NCBI GenBank assembly: GCA_963780545.1
Contig: CAWACK010000008.1
Location: 62,001-126,000 of the forward strand
Direction of reading: 5' to 3'
DNA length: 64,000 nucleotides
Source of the DNA: UBA8941 sp963780545
GTDB taxonomy: Archaea > Thermoproteota > Bathyarchaeia > TCS64
Shown here piece after piece: positions 8,942 to 17,437 of the stretch. The translations under genes were made by a program, and so were the position numbers. The notes beneath the pieces were generated by a model that had not been told where the DNA came from, made no database searches, and saw nothing but the letters and a program-made list of their open reading frames with translations. The stretch's first letter is position 1. The number at the start of each line of letters is the position of its first letter.

Positions 8942-9220
8942 CGCTGAGTTAGATGAGTATGGGTGTATTTTAGACCTTGCTGAGTTTATCGGTTTAATGA
9001 ACCAAACCCATAGGTGCTCATTCGCGCGCGCACGAGCACACTAGGTGTTGAGAAGAACTTCGATGTTCCAAGTGTCACAAGAATTTCTCCTCAAGAAACG
9101 AATTCGACGAGCATAAGATTAGCGTCCATCCGGGGGACGAACGTGCTTCTTGGGAGAAATATAGCGATAGGAAGAGTTAGTCCTTCGAGTCTACACCCTA
9201 AGTGGGTTGTAAAATATTTT
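8942..9220. other. Gene-free gap with inverted repeats and a CG tract
   Basis: No convincing gene lies here. It holds a GTGCTC/GAGCAC hairpin (9014-9019 and 9034-9039) whose loop contains CGCGCGCG (9023-9030), and a longer imperfect inverted repeat built from ATTTCTCCTCAAGAA (about 9083-9097) and TTCTTGGGAGAAAT (about 9147-9160). The only open frame on the plus strand has no homology I can see and runs into the next gene on the other strand. The segment is downstream of the epimerase and upstream of the deacetylase start, so promoter, terminator or structured RNA roles are all possible. Confidence 0.5.
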
Positions 9221-9937
9221 CTATTTTTTAGAATCTTCTACAACTTCAACACGTGCACCGTGTAGTGCAGCTACAAGTTCTGCGACCTGTTTTATCGTCA
9301 TCGTCTCACCCTTCATTAGTTTTGTACCTTTTCCCTTCCTAAGGTAACCGAGTAGGTTCTGGGCGCATTTGTTGACGGTGATAAGTGTGACTGGCGTATC
9401 CTCCGGCGGATGGATCTTTACGATACCGGTCTCCTTTGCAGCCTTGTTAAACCGAGGAAAGAGGCGGCTGTCGTTGGGATCCCTGCCCTCTAGGTCGTAG
9501 ATGTTGGGAAGCCTGATTATTGTGAAGTCGGGTAGTTGTTCGACTAGCTTCTCAGCCTCTCGCTTCGCGGCTGCATAGGGGGACTGAAGCTGGCCGCAGC
9601 ACTGGCAGCGAAAGTTTTCCCCGGCAAGCTGGGTGCTAGTGAAGATAAGGCGTCTTTCATGCTTTTTGCAGGCGTCGACGACGTTGGCTGTACCTTTAAC
9701 GATGTTTTCCCAGTACTTCCAGGGGTTTTGAATGCTTTCCTGTACGATGCACGGGGAGGCGAGATGGTACACTATATCGACGGATTCGATGGCTTCTTCG
9801 ATCCTCGACGCGTCCCGGATGTCGTCTTTTGGGTTAGATGCGATGTCGAAGCTGATTGGGTAGTTGCTTGATTCCCTGAGAACCTTCAGGAGTTCGGAGC
9901 CTATGTAACCTGCGCCACCTGTGACTAGGACCTTCAT
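9221..9937 (-). CDS. NAD-dependent epimerase/dehydratase (short extended-SDR)
   Basis: 238 residues. The N-terminus carries the perfect nucleotide-binding LVTGGAGYIGSELL, then DIRD, VYHLAS, and the catalytic SPYAAAKREAEKL (Tyr and Lys) about residue 122, followed by IIRLPNIYD. It is shorter than typical 300-residue epimerases, ending soon after a GETMTIKQVAEL segment, so the substrate-binding C-terminal lobe is compact. Unusually for the family there is a Cys-rich insert, CQCCGQ, just before the catalytic Tyr, which could bind metal or form a disulfide. Substrate cannot be deduced; nucleoside-sugar modification is the most likely role. Confidence 0.85.
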   Translation of the reverse strand: MKVLVTGGAGYIGSELLKVLRESSNYPISFDIASNPKDDIRDASRIEEAIESVDIVYHLASPCIVQESIQNPWKYWENIVKGTANVVDACKKHERRLIFTSTQLAGENFRCQCCGQLQSPYAAAKREAEKLVEQLPDFTIIRLPNIYDLEGRDPNDSRLFPRFNKAAKETGIVKIHPPEDTPVTLITVNKCAQNLLGYLRKGKGTKLMKGETMTIKQVAELVAALHGARVEVVEDSKK

Positions 9938-10006
9938 CCCTCTAGGTTTCGGCGGGGTGCTTATTTCCGTTGCCTATAGTTTTTGATATGCTAATCGAAG
10001 AAGAAT

Positions 10007-10342
10007 TCAAGAGACCTTTGAGCCGTTAGGTACTTCACGCTCCGTTGTGAGGAGGGAAAGTTTTCCGTCCTTCTCAGCTGTTAGAAGCATCCCGTTGCTC
10101 TCGTTGCCGAATATCTTCGCGGGTTTTAGGTTGCAGATGATGCATATTACTTTGCCTTTGATCTCATCGGCTTTGTAGTATTCGACGAGGCCTGTGATTA
10201 CCTGGCGCATGTGGTCGCCCATATCGACCTGTAGGCGGTAGAGCTTGTCGCTTCCGGTGATCTGCTCGATCTCTTTCACTGTTCCCGTGCGGATGTCGAG
10301 GCGTTTGAATTCTCTGATGCTCACGATCTCTGGTTCGGACAT
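10007..10342 (-). CDS. tRNA-binding OB-fold protein (CsaA / MetRS C-terminal-like)
   Basis: 111 residues forming a single EMAP-II/Trbp111-type OB fold. Landmarks: FKRLDIRTGTVKEIE at the N-terminus, HMRQVITGLVEYY and CNLKPAKIFGNESNGMLL. In many archaea such a stand-alone domain acts as a separate dimerisation or tRNA-binding subunit of methionyl-tRNA synthetase, binding the tRNA elbow; the CsaA branch has also been tied to protein export. No MetRS gene is in the window. ATG at 10342 fits the family start (IVSIREFKRLDIR). Confidence 0.88.
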   Translation of the reverse strand: MSEPEIVSIREFKRLDIRTGTVKEIEQITGSDKLYRLQVDMGDHMRQVITGLVEYYKADEIKGKVICIICNLKPAKIFGNESNGMLLTAEKDGKLSLLTTEREVPNGSKVS

Positions 10343-10404
10343 GGCTCTGGATTAATCTCGATGCCTTTTAAGCGTTAATAGATTTACCAAAGAGTGCGTT
10401 TAGG

Positions 10405-11564
10405 CTAGACGAGGTAGTGGGCTGCAACTAAGGCGTATGCTTTGCTTACCTTTGGGAGCCAGTCTAATTCGACGTACTCGTTCTTCTGGTGTGTTCCTCC
10501 GGGTTTTGGACCGAAGTGTATGCAGGGAATCCCACCCTCACCAGTGAGTGTGTTGGCGTCGGTGATGCTCTTCGGGTAGTTGTACTCTGGTGCAACGCCG
10601 AAGACTTCTCTGTAGACCTTGTCGAATACTTTGACGATGGGCTCCGTTTTCTTGATCTCGTAGCTGGCGTATAGGGGGGCTTCGTCCGGACCTCGACGTT
10701 GCTCTTGAGATTTAAGCTCTTGATCAGCCGCTCCATGTCTTTGATCGCGTATTCGACGGTTTCACCGGGGACGAGGAGCCTATTGACTTCGAATCGGCAT
10801 GTGGCGGGGACTACTACGCTGTAGACTGTGTATCCTCCCTCGATCTTGAGTGTGCTGTAGTTACCTTGACCGAACTTTGGGTGTTTCTTGAACCTTAGCC
10901 CTGGGAGGTTGGCGAGGATGATGCCGGCTTCCTCTACGGCGTTAACGCCTTCCTCTGGATCGAAGCCGTGGGCTGCTTTCCCGTGGACGCGTATATCGTA
11001 GAGGATCTTTCCTGTTATGCCCAGGTGTGTCCCGTTACCGGCTTCACCCGTGTTGGCTTCCCCGAGGACCACTGCGTCGACCTTTCCATAGTCGGTTTTG
11101 AGCATCGCCTTTGCTCCCTCACCGAAGGCCTCCTCGTCAATGACGCCGGCGAAGCTTAGCTCTCCGGCGAACTCGTATCCACTGTTAGCGAATGCGCGTA
11201 GCATGTTGAGAGTGCATGCTATGCCTCCTTTCATGTCGTTGGAACCGAGGCCATGCAGCCTGTTTCCCTTCTTCACCGCTTCGAAGGGGTCCATGGTCCA
11301 GCCCTCAACCACTGGGACCGTGTCCATGTGGCCGCAGAAGTTGAGACGCTTACCCTTTTCCCTGCCCTTGAGCTTGCCATAGACGTTGGGGCGGTTGGGC
11401 TCCACCTCTTGGAACTCTGTTTCGTACCCCAGCTTGTCGAGTTCGGTCTTCAGGTATTCGGCGAGCTCCTTCTCCTCCTTCACCACGGAGGGTATCGAGA
11501 TCATCTCCTCCAGTTTTTTGACGGTGTATCGGTCGTCGAGCTTCTTGAGAAGGTCCTCGTACAT
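10405..11564 (-). CDS. M20-family peptidase/deacylase (ArgE/DapE-like), frameshifted copy
   Basis: Metal-dependent amide hydrolase of the ArgE/DapE/CPG2 group. Present in order: GHMDTVPVVEGW (metal His and Asp), GSNDMKGG (bridging Asp), VIDEEAFGEG (general base Glu plus ligand), the lid-domain GKAAHGF, and a C-terminal GPKPGGTHQKNEYV with the last His. The frame breaks inside a run of six G at 10674-10679 (C in the coding sense): before it reads VRTKPP, after it the next frame gives YASYEIKKTEPIVKVF and continues to a stop at 10405. The intact tandem paralogue next door has the matching TKPPQYEAYV, so a single lost base restores about 387 residues. Acetylornithine, succinyl-diaminopimelate or dipeptides are possible substrates. 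Confidence 0.9.
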
Positions 11565-11630
11565 CTTTGTCGCTGCATGGATCTCTGCTTCCGGTTAAAT
11601 GGTTTGCTTTGAGGAACATGGGAAATCTGT

Positions 11631-12818
11631 TTACTTGTTGAGGAAGGTGTCCGCGATCTCGACGTACATTCTGCTCACCTTTGGGAGCCATGTGACGTCA
11701 ACGTACTCGTTCTTCTCGTGGGTGCCTCCTCCCTTCTTCGGATCGGAGACGCCGCGGGCGGGGCCGAGGTGCAGGCAGGGTATCTTCCCAACCCCCGCGA
11801 ATGTGTTTGCATCGGTGATCCCGTATGCGTACTGGTAGACCGGTGGTTTCCCCATCACTTTGTTGTATATGGGGTCGAAGGCCTTGATGATCGTTTCATC
11901 CTTCGACATGACGTAGGCCTCATATTGGGGCGGCTTCGTTTTCACCTCGACTGTGCTCTTTAGGTTAAGAAAATCGACGAGCCGCTCCATGTCGGCGATG
12001 CAGCTCTGCAAGGTCTCACCAGGCACGAGAAGCCTGTTTACCTCGAATCTAGCGGTTGCGGGAACGACGACGCTGTAGATCTGGTACCCACCCTCAAACT
12101 TGAGGGTTGAGTAGTTGCCCTTATGGAAGTCTGGATGGTCGTAGAAGCTCAGCTTGTCGAGGTTCGCAATTATCTTGGCGGCGTCTTCAACGGCGTTTAC
12201 GCCGAGGTGTGGGCGGAAGCCGTGTGCGGCCTTACCGTGGACGGTGACATCGTAAAGAATCTTTCCGGTGATTCCGAGAGGCATTGGCTTCGACTCGTCG
12301 CAGGGGTAAGGCTCAGCCAATATTATTGCGTCAACCTTCCCATAGTCGGTTTTGAGCATCGCCTTGGCGCCCTCGCCGAAGGCCTCCTCGTCAATTACTC
12401 CGGATACGGAGAGTTCGCCCTTGAGATTGTGACCTGAATCCTGGAGCGCCTTAAGCATCGTGAGGACACAGGCAAAGCCCGCCTTCATGTCGCAGCTGCC
12501 CAACCCAATCAGCTTCTCTCCCATCCTGACTGGTTGGAATGGATCGGTCTCCCAGCCCTCCACGACGGGGATAGTGTCGAGGTGGCCGTTGTAGTTGAGT
12601 CGCCTCCCCGACTTGTCTCCCATTACATGGGCGTAGACGTTAGGCCGCATGGGTGCGACCTCATGTATCTCTGTCTTTAATCCGAGGGACTCAAGTTCTC
12701 GTAGGAGATATTCGGCTAGTTCCCCCTCGTTGCCAACTATGGAGTTGATTCTGATCATCTCCTCTAGTTTTCGGAGGGTGTAGGAATCATCGATCCTCTT
12801 CACGGCGTCATCTAGCAT
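11631..12818 (-). CDS. M20-family peptidase/deacylase (ArgE/DapE-like)
   Basis: 395 residues, intact, and clearly a tandem duplicate of the gene just downstream (shared blocks VIDEEAFGEGAKAMLKTDYG, GKAAHGF, YSVVVPAT and NRLLVPGET). Catalytic set: GHLDTIPVVEGW, GSCDMKAG, VIDEEAFGEG, and a final His in GGTHEKNEYVD. I place the start at ATG 12818 because it aligns with the paralogue; the longer frame to 12947 would run across the divergent promoter region. Transcribed away from the FAH-family gene with a large imperfect dyad between them. Probable cytoplasmic dipeptidase or N-acyl-amino-acid deacylase; substrate uncertain. Confidence 0.93.
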   Translation of the reverse strand: MLDDAVKRIDDSYTLRKLEEMIRINSIVGNEGELAEYLLRELESLGLKTEIHEVAPMRPNVYAHVMGDKSGRRLNYNGHLDTIPVVEGWETDPFQPVRMGEKLIGLGSCDMKAGFACVLTMLKALQDSGHNLKGELSVSGVIDEEAFGEGAKAMLKTDYGKVDAIILAEPYPCDESKPMPLGITGKILYDVTVHGKAAHGFRPHLGVNAVEDAAKIIANLDKLSFYDHPDFHKGNYSTLKFEGGYQIYSVVVPATARFEVNRLLVPGETLQSCIADMERLVDFLNLKSTVEVKTKPPQYEAYVMSKDETIIKAFDPIYNKVMGKPPVYQYAYGITDANTFAGVGKIPCLHLGPARGVSDPKKGGGTHEKNEYVDVTWLPKVSRMYVEIADTFLNK

Positions 12819-12846
12819 GGCTTTCGCTGCATGATACCGCCTGATA

Positions 12847-12893
12847 CATGTATAATACTTACCAATTCGGGGTTGCGAAGTATCAAATACATG
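12847..12893. promoter_or_regulatory. Imperfect dyad in divergent M20/FAH promoter region
   Basis: Left arm CATGTATAATACTT (12847-12860) and right arm AAGTATCAAATACATG (12878-12893) are inverted copies, matching except in the middle of each arm. A TATA-like TATAAT is inside the left arm. It sits between the start of the M20 gene (12818, minus) and the FAH-family gene (12921, plus), where an operator controlling both would be expected. Function is inferred from placement and symmetry only. Confidence 0.5.
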
Positions 12894-12920
12894 GTTCAGG
12901 GGAGTTTTAGGGGATCCAGT

Positions 12921-13955
12921 TTGAAGCTCGTTACGTTCAAGGTCCACACCGAGCGCAGGCTCGGCGCAATAGTGAAGCAGGGGATCGTCGACCTAAACTC
13001 CGCTTATGCGCTATATTTGAAGGAGAAGGAGGGGGAGCTCTACCCTAGTCGCGTCGCCTCGGCGCTGATTCCCGCTGACATGGTGGGCTTCCTAGAGGGG
13101 GGAGAGAAGTCGAGGAGGGAAGCCGAGAAGGTCCTAGAGTGGCTGGGGAACAGGAAAGATGCTTTAGGCGTCGACGGAGAAAGGATAGTTCTCGGCGAGG
13201 AGGCACGCATCCAAGCCCCCATCAGTTACCCAGGGAAGATCTATTGCACCGCAGTCAACTATTACGATCACGCAACCGAGAGGATGGCCGACAAGCCTGA
13301 GGAGAGGAAGAAGGAGATAGAGCGCCTCAAGTCGCTTAACCTAAAGGTCGCGGACTGCTTCCAGAAGCAGCCCAGCCTCATCATTGGAACAGGTGTACCC
13401 ATCATCAAGCCCAAGGTCTCTAAACAGCTCGACTACGAGAACGAACTCGCCGTCGTCATCGGGAGGAAATGTAAGGACATCAAACCAGAAGAAGCCTATG
13501 GCTGCATCGCTGGCTACACGATCCTCATCGACGTCAGCTTCAGAGATCAGGGATTCCCCCAGGATGTGGATTTCCGCCTCTACAAGGGTGACATAAATTG
13601 GACGAAGGGAAAGGGGATGGATAACGCTGCTCCGATGGGTCCATGCATTGTCACCGCGGATGAGATACCGGACCCCTACAGGGTACCGCTGAGGCTTGTG
13701 ACTCGAGTCAACGGCAAGACGCGCCAGGACGGCACCGTGGAGAATATGATAATCAGGATCCCCGACCTCGTCAGCTACATGAGCCGGGGCACGACGTTAA
13801 ATCCTGGGGACATAATCGCAACGGGGACATGCGCGGGAGTCGCAGGGAGCTGGGGCCCCGAGGGCTTCCTCAAGGTCGGAGATGTTTTGGAGTGCGAGAT
13901 TCAGCCCATCGGCGTGATGAAGCATACAGTCGTCGAGGATATGGGCCCTGTTTAG
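12921..13955 (+). CDS. Fumarylacetoacetate hydrolase (FAH) family protein
   Basis: 344 residues from TTG 12921, which gives the family N-terminus LKLVTFKVHTERRLGAIV and is preceded by AGGGGAT six bases upstream; an upstream in-frame ATG at 12831 is inside the divergent promoter. The C-terminal FAH fold shows GKIYCTAVNYYDHA, the metal-binding YENELAVVIG (Glu-x-Glu), GYTILIDVSFRDQ and the terminal GDVLECEI. Members hydrolyse or isomerise diketo acids or oxaloacetate, often in aromatic or sugar-acid breakdown; specificity cannot be read here. The length of the N-terminal half (~120 residues) is on the long side. Divergent from tandem M20 genes. Confidence 0.88.
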   Translation: MKLVTFKVHTERRLGAIVKQGIVDLNSAYALYLKEKEGELYPSRVASALIPADMVGFLEGGEKSRREAEKVLEWLGNRKDALGVDGERIVLGEEARIQAPISYPGKIYCTAVNYYDHATERMADKPEERKKEIERLKSLNLKVADCFQKQPSLIIGTGVPIIKPKVSKQLDYENELAVVIGRKCKDIKPEEAYGCIAGYTILIDVSFRDQGFPQDVDFRLYKGDINWTKGKGMDNAAPMGPCIVTADEIPDPYRVPLRLVTRVNGKTRQDGTVENMIIRIPDLVSYMSRGTTLNPGDIIATGTCAGVAGSWGPEGFLKVGDVLECEIQPIGVMKHTVVEDMGPV

Positions 13956-13998
13956 ATTCTCCACATATTAGCATGTGGAAGGGCTTTTTTTAAGCTGG

Positions 13999-14839
13999 TT
14001 AATCGAGGTAGATTCCCTTCACTATGTAGTCTGAATCGTCGAACTTGTAGCCGTGGCGGGCTAAATCCTCGCCGATCTTCGTGAGGGTCGCCTCGTGGAA
14101 GCAGCTCAGCTGGGGGATGCCTCTCTCCGCAGCTTTCCACGTGGCGAACCGAAGGCACGAATCCGCGTCCCCGCCCCAGACGCCGATGTGGAGGGACTGC
14201 TCCTGCATGAAGCGGGCGCCGAGCGTCACCACGCTGCCCGTTTCCTGGTCCTCGTACACCATCCCTTTTTTCGCCATGTCCTCGCATAGGGCTGGGGTGA
14301 GCCTGTAGAATGTGCGGTTCATCACAAGCCAACCCAACCAATCGTTTTGATGAGGCATTAAGAGGGCGGTGGCCCTCTTCGGGTCTGTGTACGGGCGTGA
14401 ATCCACCTCTCTCGCCAGCATCGATGTGAATCGGTAGTGTCGCACCCTTGAACGTCCCCTGTAGAGTTAACCCATATCTCTCAGCCAAGCCACTGCTCAC
14501 AACATTCGTGATGCCCGTGTACATCCTCATCGCCTTCACCCTCTGGGTCCGGGCGAGATCGAGCCAGTGCTCATAGAGACGTTTACCAAGTCCCAGCCCT
14601 TGCCGCTCGGGTATAACGCGCAGAGTCTCAAGCCACGCCGAGCCATCCGGCACAATCGTATACTTTCCACAGGCGACGAGTTCACCGTCCAGCTCCTCGA
14701 CGCTGAACTCCCCCACCTTATCGTCGACGAACGTATCGAATACGTACGGCAGATACCTGTGGTTCGGCATCGACTTGGACTCAACCCACAACACATTCTC
14801 CCAATCCGCCGGCCTGGCCCTACGAAGCACGATGTTCAT
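13999..14839 (-). CDS. GNAT N-acetyltransferase with extra C-terminal domain, frameshifted
   Basis: The N-terminal ~150 residues are a GNAT acetyltransferase: VLRRARPADWENVLWVES opening and the acetyl-CoA motif RVIPERQGLGLGKRLYEHW. A frame change at the GGG tract 14445-14447 (CCC on the plus strand) links KGTFK to the next frame VRHYRFTSMLAREVD, which continues for ~145 more residues to 13999 with no domain I recognise. Corrected length is about 280 residues, resembling two-domain GNATs. ATG 14839, preceded by GGTGG, is the start that fits the family; the longer frame to 14905 has no ribosome site. The C-terminal part could be a degenerate second GNAT domain (inference). Confidence 0.82.
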
Positions 14840-14970
14840 GAAGCCACCATTTGATAACACTCGATACCAAAATAGTGGCGTAAAACGCTTCCGATTAAAA
14901 ACCACCAGGAAAAAACATTATGTGCAATAGACGATTTTTTTCGCGATAAAATTTTGGCTAGTTAACTAAG

Positions 14971-16740
14971 TTAACCTTCGTCCCCCTTCTCAATCTGCTT
15001 GAGCTGCGACCTATACATATCGAGTAGTTCAGGTATTGTCGTCGCTTCCTCAGATGACTTGTCGTCTCGCCACCTCTGGAATCGGGGGAAACGTACAGCT
15101 AGTCCCGCGCCCTTCCTAACTGCGTCGAAGCCCGCTGTGTGGATCGGGCTCAGGGTTAGTTCGTCGCCTAGGACCTCCATGACCTTCTCCGGGGCGAACC
15201 AGACATCTGCCTTAAGGAGGCTGTCTACGAGAGGGTGCTTTCCTTCGTGTTTGAGGGGCTCCAGATCTTTCGGGAGTGTGGCCAACACCTCGTCGGTGAA
15301 GCCGGAGCCGACCTTGCAGACTGTACGATACATGTCAGCGTCGCGGTCATAGGCAGCGCCGAGGAGGGCGCCGTAGCTACCTGCTCTTCTCCCCATGCCA
15401 TGAAAAGCACCGACCACAACAAGGTCAACTGGGTCCGACATCTTGCTCTGGTAACTCCTCTTAAGTTTCACCCAGAGCCAGCTTCTCGCCCCTGCGCGGT
15501 AGATTGATTCGTTGGCTAGGCTCTTACATACCAGCCCTTCTGTCCCGTCAGCGATAGCCTGCTCGAAGAACCGCTCCACCTCCTTCGGGTCCTCAGTCTC
15601 CAGTGAGTTGACTCTGTGGAATCTCTCCGACTCGTCTATGATCTCTTTGAGCTTCTCTTTTCTCATCGGATAAGGTTCAAGGGTGTAGTCTTTCCCGTCG
15701 GCGTAGAGGCAGTCGAAGAGGAAGATCGTGACGGGGAGTCTCTCCATAGCCTCCTGGATGCCGTGTTTTCTTCGACGCTGCATGAGGGTCTGGAAGGGAC
15801 GCATCTCGCCGGTGTCGGTATCGACGGCTACGACCTCTCCCTCGACTATTGCGCTCCTCGCCTTGATCTGGTTCTGCGCCATCTTGACTGCATCTGGGTA
15901 CATGTTGGTGATGTTCTCGAGGCGGCGACTGAATATCTCGACCTTTTCGCTTTGCTTATGGATTTGGAGGCGTTCACCATCGAGTTTGTACTCAGCTGAA
16001 AGCCTCCCTAGCTTCTCGACGATTTCCTCCGCCGTGCTTAGCCTTTGCGCTGCCATCGCCATTATCGGCTTACCAACCGTTATCTCGAAGTTTTCGATGG
16101 CTTTCATACCTTTCTCAGCGAGAGTCTCAGCGACGTCTCCGAGGTCGCTGCTAAGGTAATAGGCACGCTCCAGTGCCTCGCGGGCGTCCTTCGAGCCGGT
16201 TCTTGCTATAGCGAGGGCGTCGAGTATCGTCATGTCGCCTATGCCTAGTCGAAGTGCACCGACAACGGTACGTGCAAGATAGCGGGCTGCTGTGGGGGAG
16301 GCGTTCACAATCAGCTTTACGAGTCTGTCTACCTTTCGTGCGGAGCTCCCCTGCCCCGACTCGTTGGCGATGGCGTCGAGGGTGTTGTAGACCTCGGATA
16401 CGGTGGGCTTCTTCCCTCCGAAGGAGGCGATCTTCTTCTGCCTGAGAGCCGCTTCAGCCGTGTGGCCGATGTCCCCGGTCTCAGAGATGAGCTGCTCCAC
16501 CTTCGACTTTTGGAGCCCAGTTGCCTTGATGATGGCTTCCACGACGCTCTTCTCAGCCATACCTATTTCGGGTTCGCCTGTCCAGTCTGGGTGGATCTTT
16601 CCTTGGGTTAGGTAGATCAGCTCCGCCATCTCCTCTGGCTCTGCCTCCCGAAGCAGGTTTGCAAGTATCTCGGTCATCTCGAGACGCTTCGTCGTCGCCT
16701 CCAGCTTGACGTAGGTCTCAACCAGGGTATCGTAGAGCAT
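14971..16740 (-). CDS. lig: ATP-dependent DNA ligase
   Basis: 589 residues, the standard archaeal replicative ligase size. The N-terminal ~220 residues form the DNA-binding domain (YLARTVVGALRLGIGD). The adenylation Lys lies in the EYKLDGERLQIHK motif I, about residue 252; motif III (VEGEVVAVD), motif IV (EGLVCKS) and motif V (WVKLKRSY) follow, then the OB-fold ending in VRFPRFQRWRDDK. It seals nicks in Okazaki fragments and repair. It uses ATP (possibly also ADP or NAD in some archaea). Promoter region upstream contains a CTCGCGCATTA element at about 16797. Confidence 0.96.
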   Translation of the reverse strand: MLYDTLVETYVKLEATTKRLEMTEILANLLREAEPEEMAELIYLTQGKIHPDWTGEPEIGMAEKSVVEAIIKATGLQKSKVEQLISETGDIGHTAEAALRQKKIASFGGKKPTVSEVYNTLDAIANESGQGSSARKVDRLVKLIVNASPTAARYLARTVVGALRLGIGDMTILDALAIARTGSKDAREALERAYYLSSDLGDVAETLAEKGMKAIENFEITVGKPIMAMAAQRLSTAEEIVEKLGRLSAEYKLDGERLQIHKQSEKVEIFSRRLENITNMYPDAVKMAQNQIKARSAIVEGEVVAVDTDTGEMRPFQTLMQRRRKHGIQEAMERLPVTIFLFDCLYADGKDYTLEPYPMRKEKLKEIIDESERFHRVNSLETEDPKEVERFFEQAIADGTEGLVCKSLANESIYRAGARSWLWVKLKRSYQSKMSDPVDLVVVGAFHGMGRRAGSYGALLGAAYDRDADMYRTVCKVGSGFTDEVLATLPKDLEPLKHEGKHPLVDSLLKADVWFAPEKVMEVLGDELTLSPIHTAGFDAVRKGAGLAVRFPRFQRWRDDKSSEEATTIPELLDMYRSQLKQIEKGDEG

Positions 16741-16970
16741 TGGGATCGAAGAAATGAAGATTGGAGGCGATTAAAACCCTGCGCCTAGAGTCCACGCTCG
16801 CGCATTACATAATTAGAAATATGAGAGTAAATTAATTATTTTCTTCCTTGTGGCACACAAGCCCCCTAAACATAATGCCAACTTATTAGTAGGGGTGACT
16901 ATCCCAAATTCCATACGCGTGAATACATTAGATTCAAGAACTCAAGACCGTAAATAGCAGGTAGATCTAC

Positions 16971-17258
16971 ATGGAACCCCACTCTGGAACCGCATACCAG
17001 CGATTCGCCGACTACTGCCATAACCGTGACATAGATGAGAATGAGGCTGTTATCGCGATGACTGTGGCCTGTCAGCTTGACAACCTGCATCTCATCACGA
17101 GGCAGGGGCACGGCGCGGGCAAGCTAACTAGAGAGCCATGCCACATATTACAAAAGGCGGGTGTTCTCTACGTGGGAGTTGGTAATCAGCCAAGCCACGT
17201 AGACTGGGAGAAGGTTAAGCATTACTTATCCATCAGCGATAAGCTTAGGGAATCATGA
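16971..17258 (+). CDS. Hypothetical 95-residue protein
   Basis: No family recognised. The frame opens at ATG 16971 with AGGT nine bases upstream and codes a soluble mixed protein with three Cys and five His (CHNRD, LHLITRQGHG, CHILQKAG), possibly a small metal-binding or PIN-like fold, but no definite motif. It ends in ATGA, so its stop overlaps the start of a 24-residue hydrophobic peptide. That coupling, plus no better candidate in the ~700 bp around it, is the reason to list it. There is an overlapping minus-strand frame, so a spurious call remains possible. Confidence 0.4.
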   Translation: MEPHSGTAYQRFADYCHNRDIDENEAVIAMTVACQLDNLHLITRQGHGAGKLTREPCHILQKAGVLYVGVGNQPSHVDWEKVKHYLSISDKLRES

Positions 17259-17329
17259 CGTGCGAGCGACTGAGTTCTATTCTACTCATTATACTCCTAA
17301 TACTCGCACAGATGAGTCTGTTCAGCTAA
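17255..17329 (+). CDS. 24-residue single-helix membrane peptide, ATGA-coupled
   Basis: ATG 17255 overlaps the TGA of the preceding hypothetical gene. The peptide begins MTCERLSS and then is almost wholly hydrophobic (ILLIILLILAQMSLF), enough for one membrane helix. Such overlaps usually mean translational coupling. Tiny hydrophobic peptides can be toxins, transport subunits or chance; nothing here decides. Confidence 0.3.
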   Translation: MTCERLSSILLIILLILAQMSLFS

Positions 17330-17437
17330 GTGAGATAGAGCCCAGCTACACCGACGTATCGTGTTCCGTGTAATCCTAGCTCTTGCCTTAAACCAGACAG
17401 ACTTTCCTTAACTCCACACACTCTACAAGTTGGCGAG

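Noticed and set aside
9014..9265. 83-residue plus-strand frame
   Set aside because: No homology signs; overlaps the 3' end of the epimerase and sits over inverted repeats.
12831..12920. Upstream start for the FAH gene
   Set aside because: Runs through a promoter dyad; TTG 12921 gives the family N-terminus.
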